Shown: piece after piece, positions 56,404 to 64,000 of the stretch
Numbering within the stretch: the first letter of the stretch is position 1
Layout: each line of letters starts with the position of its first letter
DNA from: Fragum whitleyi
Taxonomy: Eukaryota > Mollusca > Bivalvia > Cardiida > Cardiidae
Assembly: GCA_948146395.1 (NCBI GenBank)
Contig: OX411549.1
Location: 32,634,693-32,698,692, forward strand
DNA length: 64,000 nucleotides
Direction of reading: 5' to 3'
Program-made: the position numbers and the translations under genes
Notes under the pieces: model-generated
Seen by the model: the letters and a program-made list of their open reading frames with translations, nothing else
Told to the model about the DNA's origin: nothing
The model's database searches: none

Positions 56404-56692
56404 GCTGCAGCAATAGCCCAGTTGGTAGCGCGCTGGACTTCTAATCCAGGGGTCTATATTCGCACGGGTTCGATACCCGGCTGCGGCACTTATCTTTTCC
56501 GACATTTGTCTTCCACCAATGGGTAGATAATCGTAAACCTATGTGGAATAGCAACTGGAGGCTAGGTAAGGGATGTGGTGGTAGTACTGGTGTGAGAAAT
56601 ACCAGGAATCCATCTTTAGGTTCTCCGGTCATCGCGATATAACTGAGAGATTGTTGAAAGCGACATAAAACCCCAATTCAAATCAAATCAAA
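56404..56692 (+). mobile_element. Full-length Meta-type SINE with perfect duplication
   Basis: tRNA-Arg-like head (GCAATAGCCCAGTTGGTAGC, anticodon loop CTTCTAA, B box GGTTCGATACCC, closing GGCTGCGGCA), the Meta-type core, 3' CGACATAAAACCCCAATTC and tail AAATCAAATCAAA. Flanked by a perfect 13-bp duplication TCTTGTGTTTTGA (56391-56403 and 56693-56705). It landed exactly at the edge of H5, using its terminal CTCTTGTG as target. Confidence 0.9.
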
Positions 56693-56844
56693 TCTTGTGT
56701 TTTGAACTCTGACTTAAACCCTGTGATGAAATATAGAAAAATCTTCTTCTGAAACTACTGGTCAGAATTTAACAAACCTTCATATGAATGATGCTAAGGA
56801 CGAGATCTTTGAGATTTCTTCAATATTAACTCTGATCAGATTGA

Positions 56845-57016
56845 TAAATATATAATACATACTTAGTGTATTATATGAAAAAAAATACCTAACGAGGTTG
56901 GGAGAATTGATCATTGTCGAGGCTCTGCCGAGACAATTGTCAATTCTCACAACCGAGTTTGATATTTTTTTCATACAATACACTAAGAATGTATTATATT
57001 TATCTTATAACCTCTT
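56845..57016. repeat. Long palindromic MITE, arms about 75 bp
   Basis: ATAAATATATAATACATACT...GTGTATTATATGAAAAAAAATA...GAGGTTG-GAGAATTGA against its complement on the right, around CATTGTCGAGGCTCTGCCGAG. It splits the remains of an older array (TCTTCTGAAACTAC, AGAATGATGCTA, GGGCTCTA-GG-CTGTC blocks at 56740-57410). Confidence 0.75.
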
Positions 57017-57418
57017 TTTGTCTTGTTTTCGTCGATGTTTCTTACCGAAATGCAAGTTTCTAAAAATAACTGTATGATATTATTGTTCTAAAAATAACTA
57101 TGTGATATCATAAAAAATATCATACGGGTTGTTATCACACAGATATTTGTATAGTTATAAGATAAGATGGGCTCTAGGGACTGTCACGTCATAGAAAAAT
57201 GGGCCAATATGTTGAAATATTAAAATTATCTTCTCTGAAATTATTTGGCATAATTCAACCAATATTCACAAGAATGATGCTATCAGAATGCTCTTTCAGA
57301 TTAAATTTGGATCAGGTTGGTTACATAAATGTGGGCTCTACAGGCTGTCGCGTCACCCAATAATGGTACCAAATGATGAAATTAAAAATCTTCTCTGAAA
57401 CTACCTATCAGAATTTAT

Positions 57419-57700
57419 GCCGCCGTCATAGCGCACTTGGTAGCGCATCGGACTGTCAATCTAGAGTTCGCGGGTTCGATCCCCGACGGTGGCACTCATT
57501 CTTTCAGACTATTTGTCTCTCACCAATGGGTTGATAATCGTAGACCTATGTGAGATAGCGGCTGGAGGCTAGGAAAGAATGTGGTGGTTATACTGGTGAT
57601 AGATATACCAGAAATCCATTGTTAGGTGCTCAAACTGCCGCGATATAACTGAAATAATGTTGAAAGCGGCGTTAAACTCCATTCAATCAATCAATTAATT
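57419..57700 (+). mobile_element. Full-length Meta-type SINE
   Basis: Head GCCGCCGTCATAGCGCACTTG, anticodon loop CTGTCAA (Asp-like), B box GGTTCGATCCCC, closing GGTGGCA, core, 3' GCGGCGTTAAACTCCATTC and an (AATC)n tail. Both promoter boxes are intact in sequence. Confidence 0.9.
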
Positions 57701-57933
57701 GTCAGTGGAGTGGTACTGGTCCTCTTTGGCCTCTTATTTTATAGAAGATATAAGGAAAAAAATACATGAAAACTAGAAACTTTTAACATCTATAATTTGA
57801 AATATGTTTCGCTCCACCAGCTGAAGAGCAGCAAGCTATTTTCAAGGAGGTATGTCAGCGGTGTGTCCTTTCCTTGTGTCACCCGTCTGTGCATGCAGAA
57901 TTTTTTTCTCTAACATCTTCAAAATTCATTCAT

Positions 57934-58146
57934 GGCGGTACTCATTATTCCCGACTATTTGTCTCTCACCAATGGGTTGATGATTGTAGACCTATGTGAG
58001 ATAGCAGCAGTGGGGCTAGGAAAGGATGTTGTGGTTGTACTGGTGAGAGAAATACTAAGAAACCATTGTTAGGTGCTCCAGCTGCCGCGATATAACTGAA
58101 AAAATGTTGAAAGCAGTGTTAAACTCCATTTTTTTCAATCAATCAA
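57934..58146 (+). mobile_element. 5'-truncated Meta-type SINE with perfect duplication
   Basis: Starts within the closing part of the tRNA head (GGCGGTACTCATTATTCCC) and ends with an (AATC)n tail. Flanked by a perfect 15-bp duplication TCAAAATTCATTCAT (57919-57933 and 58147-58161), so the truncation occurred during insertion. Confidence 0.9.
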
Positions 58147-58490
58147 TCAAAATTCATTCATTCAGAATGATTGTATCCTCACAGTGATTGCTCCTTTTGA
58201 AAATGTTTCAGATAGATTGAGCATCATGAGAAAAGGGGCCTTTATTAAATTTTATTTAAAGAATTCTGGTTCTAAAGCCTTGTTTATCTGTCTAGAAGTG
58301 TCATCATTTATCATTCTCGGGTAGATCAACTATTGCAGACAAACTGATGCTACTGTAACTATCACCCTTCACTCTGTATACGAAATGAATTATGATGATC
58401 AGCAATATTGACCTTTCAAAGAAACAAGATTGTTACCTGATATAACTTAAAAGAATAAAATTGTAGTGGATACAAGTTGAGCTGTGATTT

Positions 58491-58780
58491 AGCTTGGCTG
58501 TTTTCTGAGAAAACCCAAGGTATTGCTATAGCCTCTGTGTCGTCGTCGTTGTCGTCGTCGTGCGAAAACTTTGACATTTTATTACATCTCGGGTTTTACT
58601 AAAGGCATTCACTCGAAACTTGGCAAACATGTTCACCATCAAAAGAGCAACATATACTATCAAGGAGCATAACTCTAGATGCATTTTCTGCAAATTATGC
58701 CCCTTTTTCGACTAAGATTTTTTCCCACCATCCAGCACTTGACAGGCGAGCTTAGGCACCCATAGGCGATGCTCTTGTTA
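58491..58780 (+). mobile_element. K-family element, best copy
   Basis: AGCTTGGCTGTTTTC-TGA-GAAAACC hairpin at the left, a GTCGTCGTCGTTGTCGTCGT microsatellite, CATTCACTCGAAACTTGGCA, AGGAGCATAACTCT, AAATTATGCCCCTTTTTCG, CCAGCACTTGACAGGCGAGC, and the right end GGCGATGCTCTTGTT. Confidence 0.75.
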
Positions 58781-59321
58781 AAGAATTAAAGTGGCTGTAA
58801 ACACAGAAAATTTCTGTTGAATTTATAATCATATTCCAAAAAGCCGAGAAAAATTTCCACTTTTCGGTTATAGGATAATGAAGAAAAAGGTTGAACATTA
58901 TATGAGAAGCGACATGTCACACGACCAAGACAAAATTAGGGGGCATTGCAGAAAACCCCTCATGTTGTAATAAGTGATTGAGTAAAACAAGAAGCGGTCA
59001 TACTTTAATATCAACACAAATATTTTTTCAGCAGATCTATGCATGTTTTATGGTCAAATTATTAAAGAAATAAAAAGTACATACTGTCTCATGCGTTCTC
59101 AAATTGTCATATATTTATATTTTATTTGATATTCAAATTAAACAATCAGACATTTGCTTTTTGAATTACACAGTGATCTCACCCGATCCTCACTGGGGTC
59201 GTTTGAGAGTTAACACACAATTTATAAATCTGCGACCGTCTTTCTCGAAATTGGAATTGAATGGTCTCATCAACTTATTTGTCAACACAAATGTTACAGA
59301 TTTTAGAATAGAAAACTGTGG

Positions 59322-59592
59322 CACCATAGCGCAGTTGGTTAGGCATAAGACTTCCAATCTTGAAGTCCAGGGTTCCATCCCAGGTGGCGGCAAATATCCT
59401 TTCCGACATTTTGTCTCTCACCAATGGGTAGATAATCGTAAACCTATGTGAGATAGCAGTCAGAGGCTAGGAAAGGGTGTAATGGTAGTACAGGTGAAAG
59501 AAATACCAGGATTCCATTGTTAGGTGCTCCCGCCTCTGTGATATAACTGTGAAATTGTTGAAAGCGGCGTAAAACCCATCCAAACAAACAAA
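59322..59592 (+). mobile_element. Meta-type SINE with perfect duplication
   Basis: Gly-like head (CACCATAGCGCAGTTGGTTA, loop CTTCCAA, degraded B box GGTTCCATCCCA), core and 3' GCGGCGTAAAACCCATCC, tail AAACAAACAAA. Flanked by a 12-bp duplication AGAAAACTGTGG (59310-59321 and 59593-59604). Very similar to the SINE at 61865. Confidence 0.9.
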
Positions 59593-59609
59593 AGAAAACT
59601 GTGGACAGG

Positions 59610-60710
59610 CTCTTTACTGCTAATACAGAGCTTCTTGTTTAAGCTAATCAACATAGATTAATTTGCACTTTCAGTTTTCTACCGTGTTCGTCTTTAACGT
59701 TCGCAAATTCGGAATATGCTGTCCATAAAATCATCCTTCATTGTCTTTTTGTTATCAAAACCTCTTATTTTAGCGTAGTTCAGTAGCAGATAGTGCTAAT
59801 CACGATTTATTGGTCGTCCGTTCGGGGACTCCATCCATGCATCCATGCATCCATCAATTATAAATATCGCCTTATCTAGTCATCTGATTTCATAAACTTA
59901 CTACACAGAGATGACCCTAAGGACAAGTCCTTTCAAAATATTTTACAGAATAATGTAAATCATGAAGAACTCTGGATGCCATGGCAACCGAGTGAAAAAA
60001 AATCACAAGGCATAGAATTTCATACTTTGCATAAAGCAGAATTGCATAAATGCAGTATTACCTAATTCTTTACTACCAAACCACTTGAAAGTTCTCTCCA
60101 ATAGAAATAAGCATTGTGCTTTGGGTTTCTAGATAACTCAAGAAATAAAGAAAAACTTTTACAATCATTTCTAAAATTGTAAGGCCTACATCTTTTAAAT
60201 TTTGCAAGATATTATTTGCTACTGATTATCTTCTTAAAAAAAGACTTGTTGGATACTGAATTTTGCATAGTAATAAAAAATGACAATGAATGTAACATCT
60301 ATTTCTCTGAAATTATAAGACCAATTTCTGTAGCATTGCAAAACTATCCTTTATCAAAATATTTAAATTGATAACCTTTTTTTATTAAGAAAAATCAATA
60401 AATAAAAAAAAACTTCACTTTTATGGATGGTATTATAATCAATTTGTGGTCCAGAAGTGCATTGCGAAAATCCCCCCTTTTTAAGCCACAACGCGGGTTA
60501 CACAAAATCTCCCTATTTGAGACTCAATCACCCTACAAATAGGTCTTAATCTCCCTAGGAGTACCTATGGAAATATCACATGTATGTATAATAGAATTAT
60601 AATTTGGTCTCAGAAAAAAGTAATTTTAGTTAGTTTATACTAATTTATTTTAGTTCGATTGTGATGAAAGCTTAAGCTTATAGAATCGCTCTCGAACACT
60701 CAATCCTGAT
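59610..60710. other. No gene seen
   Basis: AT-rich sequence with a short (CATC-CATG) repeat at about 59833-59855 and no other recognisable feature. Confidence 0.4.
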
Positions 60711-60711
60711 G

Positions 60712-60815
60712 TTTTCACGTCCTCGAGAGAGAGGCAGTGGTTTAAACCGACTGCTACCCATTTTTACAGCTGGGTGAACTAGGGCTGGCTATTAAGTGTT
60801 TTGCCCATAAAGTAA
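60712..60815 (-). mobile_element. Fragment of the second SINE family
   Basis: GAGAGGCAGTGGTTTAAACC, CTACCCATTTTTACAGCTGG and GGGCTGGCTATTAAGTGTTT match the tail at 29375. Confidence 0.5.
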
Positions 60816-61034
60816 TTTTCATTTCTTTCTTGTTTGAAGATATTCAAAATTAGTATAAATAAGAATACCTTAACAGCCGAGCTATTAATATAAAAAAATA
60901 CAAAAAGTTTGTGCTTTAATTAAAGGGGATAACATTTTTTTTGTCATTCCAATGTTCCCAGATCTCCTTAAAAGAGGAAAAGCTTTGTACTCATAAGAGC
61001 GTCTTGGGCCTTCATAACCCTTTGTTTCTTTTAA

Positions 61035-61790
61035 CCTTTTGTGCTGAGCCTCGCTGGCTGAGCCTGGCATTAGTTTGAATCCTGGCTCGGCCAACTTTTA
61101 ATGGACATTTTACATCAGTTGATGTGGCCAGTCTTGTTTGTCTCCAACCAACCACAGAATGATAAGTATGGCTATGGGGGATGGGCAGCTGGTGGCTTGG
61201 ATGAAATGTTGTAAGTAGGGGTGACTATTGAGTTCAAAATTAGTATCACGATAGTATTGCAATAGTGAAGTTGCTATTGGAATAGTATTGCAAAAGTCAG
61301 AAAACTATTGCAATACTATCACAATAGTTGTTTTTACAGTAAAAATAGATAAAAATCAATGTTAAAGCGTCAAACTTTTATAAGACAATAACTTTGTATT
61401 GGTCTTGTAAGAAGCTGTATCTACCTTGTCGATGGCGAGTAAATGATCAAATCAGTTTATTACAGATATTCCCTTAAAAAGAATTGGATTTGACCTCATT
61501 CTCAGATAAAAACATGCAGAAAGGCAGCATTGTAACTACATTTAGTTTTACTTTCATTTTTCAAAAAAAACTATTGTAAACTATCGATAGTCAGAGGAAC
61601 TATTTCGATATCTATTGACTTGAAAAAATGCTATCGACCTATTGCTATTGCAAGGTAAATTATCACAATACAGCGATAGTTTGACCTATTGTTACACCCC
61701 TAGTTGTAAGTAATACTGGTGTGAGAAACAATAGGAAGCCATTGGTAGGTCATGTGCACCAGCTTCTGAAATATATAACTAAACTAACCC
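61035..61790 (+). mobile_element. Old SINE split by a hAT-type MITE
   Basis: Before the insertion: a tRNA-like stretch (CTCGCTGGCTGAGCCTGGC, B-box-like AGTTTGAATCCTGG, closing CTCGGCCA) and core GGGCAGCTGGTGGCTTGGAT. After it: AATACTGGTGTGAGAAACAA, AGCCATTGGTAGGTC, ACCAGCTTCTGAAATATATAAC. The two parts join exactly once the insert and one copy of GTTGTAAG are removed. Confidence 0.75.
61216..61702. mobile_element. hAT-type MITE, 487 bp, exact 8-bp duplication
   Basis: Termini TAGGGGTGACTATTGAGTTC and the complement ending AACAATAGG...CACCCCTA. The 8-bp GTTGTAAG flanks it on both sides (61208-61215 and 61703-61710). The interior is filled with CTATTGCAATA/ACTATCG-type motifs in both orientations. 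No reading frame. Confidence 0.9.
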
Positions 61791-61864
61791 CCATCACACT
61801 ATTTGATTAGTGTCTTATCATATAAAATGAGGATAACTTGGGTATGGTTCTGTATCTACATGTG

Positions 61865-62137
61865 TAGCCGCCACCATAGCGCATTTGGTTAGGCATTAGA
61901 CTTCCAATCTGGAAGTTGTGGGTTCGATCCCCGGTGGCGGCAAATATCCTTTCCGACGTTTGTCTCTCACCAATGGGTAGATAATCGTAAACCTATGTGA
62001 GATAGCAGTCGGAGGCTAGGAAAGGGTGTAATGGTAGTACAGGTGAAAGAAATACCAGGAATCCATTTTTAGGTGCTCCGGCCGCCGTGATATAACTGCA
62101 AGATTGTTGAAAGCCGCTTTAAACCCAATCAAACAAA
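61865..62137 (+). mobile_element. Full-length Meta-type SINE with perfect duplication
   Basis: Gly-like head (GCCGCCACCATAGCGCATTT, loop CTTCCAA, B box GGGTTCGATCCCC, closing GGTGGCGGCA), complete core, tail AATCAAACAAA. Flanked by a perfect 15-bp duplication CTGTATCTACATGTG (61850-61864 and 62138-62152). Intact A and B boxes and the exact duplication indicate recent activity. Confidence 0.92.
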
Positions 62138-62152
62138 CTGTATCTACATGTG

Positions 62153-62425
62153 CTGCTGTCATAGCATCTGGTAGCATGTCAGACTATCAATCTAGAGGTC
62201 CCGAATTCAATCCCCAATGGCAGCACACATCCTTTGCCACAATATGTCTCTCACCAATAGGTTGGTATATCTGTGTGAGCTAGAAGCTGGAGGCTAGGAA
62301 AGGAAGTTATGGTAGTACTGTTGAGAGAAATGCCAGGAAACCATTGCTAGGCGCTCCAGCTGCTGCAATATAACCAAAAGATTGTTAAAAGCGGCGTAAA
62401 AACCCCATTCAAATAAATCAAACAA
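62153..62425 (+). mobile_element. Full-length Meta-type SINE, older
   Basis: Asp-like head (CTGCTGTCATAGC...GGTAGCATG, loop CTATCAA, decayed B box GAATTCAATCCCC), core and tail AAATAAATCAAACAAA. It starts directly after the duplication of the younger SINE; its own right flank CTGTATTTTGTA resembles that site. Confidence 0.85.
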
Positions 62426-62643
62426 ACTGTATTTTGTAATTTTTAGAAAGGGATCAAACTAAAAGTTGTCCTAAGACCATTTATTACTTTTCACCAGTTT
62501 TGTCCAAAAGAGTGAAAGTTAGTTTCACCAGGCTTGGACACCCTGAACTAAAAATTATAACCCAGCTGACAGAAATATAGAGAAAATTGGGTTTTGATTG
62601 ATCCTTGATTGATCAATGCAACTATAAAATAATGAAGAGAAAT

Positions 62644-62879
62644 TTAACTCTTGTCATGCTGAACACAGAATATTCCTGCCTTGGCAGGAGCTATAGACAA
62701 ACATCAGCTTGCACATATGTGCCGTCTGATCTTTGTCTATACCACCTGTTTTTCCTTTTTAAATCAGAAAAATTGCAGAAATCATATTTTCAAAATCAAA
62801 TGCTGACTCACAAGTAGGAAATAAAGAGCTTTCAGCACTTTGATTTGAATAGAAATTTATTCAGCATGACAAGGGTTAA
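62644..62879. mobile_element. TTAA MITE (CCCTTGTCATGC family), intact
   Basis: TTAACTCTTGTCATGCTGAA to TTCAGCATGACAAGGGTTAA, 236 bp, with the TGCACATATGTGC centre. Confidence 0.9.
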
Positions 62880-62947
62880 CACAATGGCATTATCAATGAG
62901 TTAAAAACAAAACAGCAATACTTTTGATTCAGCTGCTTGTAAGAACT

Positions 62948-63195
62948 TTAACCCTTGTCATGTTGAACCCGGAATATTCCTACTTTGACAGGAGGTAAAG
63001 ACAAAGATCAGCCTGCACATATGTGCAGTCTGATCTTAGTTCATACAACCTGAATTTCATTTTTAAACCAGAAAGGTGTAAAACAAAACATTTCTGAATC
63101 AATACTCACTCATATATTTGGTAACTTCCAGTGCTTTTAGCTCTTTGATTTTACATAAATTGCAAAGATTTTTTATTCAGCATGACAAGGGTTTA
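62948..63195. mobile_element. TTAA MITE (CCCTTGTCATGC family), intact
   Basis: TTAACCCTTGTCATGTTGAA to TTCAGCATGACAAGGGTTTA, 248 bp, TGCACATATGTGCA centre. Same orientation as the copy 70 bp to the left. Confidence 0.9.
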
Positions 63196-63275
63196 GACCA
63201 GTTATGTCAATGTGTCATGTCACAAGTAAGGTAAAAGATAAAAGATTCTAGTAGTCCAAAAAGCTGACTCCATGG

Positions 63276-63455
63276 ATAGGTTGAAAATCATAGACTTATG
63301 CAGGATTTCAGCTGGAGGCTAGGAAAGGATGTAATATGGTAGTACTGGTGTGAGAAATACCAGGAATCTATTGTTAGGTGATCTAGTCGCTGCAATGTGA
63401 CTGAAAGATTGTTCAAAGGGGCCTTAAACTGCATTTAAACAAACAAATAAACCAA
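63276..63455 (+). mobile_element. 5'-truncated Meta-type SINE
   Basis: TCAGCTGGAGGCTAGGAAAG, GGTAGTACTGGTGTGAGAAA, TACCAGGAATCTATTGTTAG and the tail AAACAAACAAATAAACC. Confidence 0.8.
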
Positions 63456-63459
63456 ACGG

Positions 63460-64000
63460 CTTACTTGTCCATGAATGATGGTAGTTCTTGCTGGAAACTT
63501 TAATGTTTGAAAATATAAGTAGATGACCCTCTTTTTTCAAACTTAATGGGCTATTTGGCCCTACTTATTTGATTCATTAGCAGATCTCTGCAATTCTGTA
63601 TGAAAACTCTTCAAAATATAAAGAAGAATGTTTTAGTATGGGCGTATCAACTGCTGTAATATAGTTCATGAGGTGTGTGGATGGTTATTAAAAAATATGT
63701 GTTATGTCATGACACTAAAGATCAATTAAAACAACCATATTCAGTGAAGATTGAAAAGGCAAACATATTGTATAAAGTTTAAAGAGCTATGCCACATTTT
63801 TAGGTTTGTTATGTTTTTTGCCTCATATATCATACATGTATAGAAGTCATGACAGCTCTGTTGTATCACCAAAGACGGGCCAAGGCGTGCCAGAAAGGGC
63901 GTCGGTCTATTCAGGGATGACATCTGTATGACTTAAAGAGAAGTTGTTTAGTATGATTTAAATATCAGAGGCTTGGAATAAACAAACTAAAATTTCCTAA
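63460..64000. other. No feature seen
   Basis: AT-rich sequence; a GGGCTATTTGGCCC hairpin at about 63548-63562 might be a relic of an array-element end. Confidence 0.3.

Noticed and set aside
56404..56490. Functional tRNA-Arg gene
   Set aside because: It is followed without break by the SINE core and tail and is flanked by a target-site duplication, so it is a SINE head. The same applies to the heads at 57419 and 61865.
59104..59451. 115-codon plus-strand frame
   Set aside because: The second half is the tRNA head and core of a SINE; the first half is unsupported.

Overview
This window looks like intronic and intergenic DNA of a bivalve mollusc nuclear genome, probably a clam-type (heterodont) species. 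It is AT-rich. It has no long open reading frames and no bacterial-style operons. It carries tRNA-derived SINEs with the mollusc Meta-type core, and many non-autonomous elements in which 145-170 bp tandem arrays sit beside GACGGACG microsatellites. The taxon is an inference from repeat content.

The one gene I can reconstruct lies on the minus strand. It has four coding exons with consensus splice sites and matching phases: 21665-21824 (5' UTR and start codon), 12365-12548, 11700-11853 and 8684-8791. Together they give a 172-residue N-terminus that resembles the DUF4592 family (CRACD/KIAA1211, CRACDL, KIAA1210), whose vertebrate member CRACD inhibits actin capping protein. The gene continues left of the window. 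A weak promoter/first-exon candidate lies near 32.5-32.7 kb. Between 41.9 and 43.5 kb and between 48.9 and 49.7 kb there are a few short open segments that I do not recognise.

The rest is a dense repeat landscape. Layout: 0-8.6 kb holds SINEs, TTAA-flanked MITEs and short palindromes. From 8.7 to 21.8 kb are the gene and its introns. Intron 3 carries a 955-bp array element with nuclear-receptor-like motifs. Intron 1 carries a several-layer nest of insertions (16.48-20.94 kb). From 21.8 to 33.5 kb are MITEs, palindromes and three array elements. From 33.5 to 39.3 kb the sequence is mostly unique, with a full-length SINE and one array element. From 39.3 to 45.6 kb are two stretches studded with a short GCGKAA motif, plus array-type elements. 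From 46.0 to 52.6 kb are two large copies of one 145-bp array element (17 and 19 units); the second contains an 8-unit higher-order repeat. From 52.6 to 64 kb are unique sequence, MITEs, and a cluster of young SINEs with intact target-site duplications, one older SINE being split by a hAT-type MITE with an exact 8-bp duplication.

The most notable observations are: (1) unrelated array families share one terminal signature, a hairpin followed by CTCTTGTT, which suggests one Helitron/Helentron-like machinery mobilises them all; (2) a family of very short, nearly perfect palindromes keeps its apex while both arms change together; (3) direct-repeat AGGTCA-type motifs recur in nearly every unit of several arrays; (4) the layered insertion in intron 1 gives a relative dating of families. 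No transposase, reverse transcriptase or rolling-circle replicase is encoded in the window.
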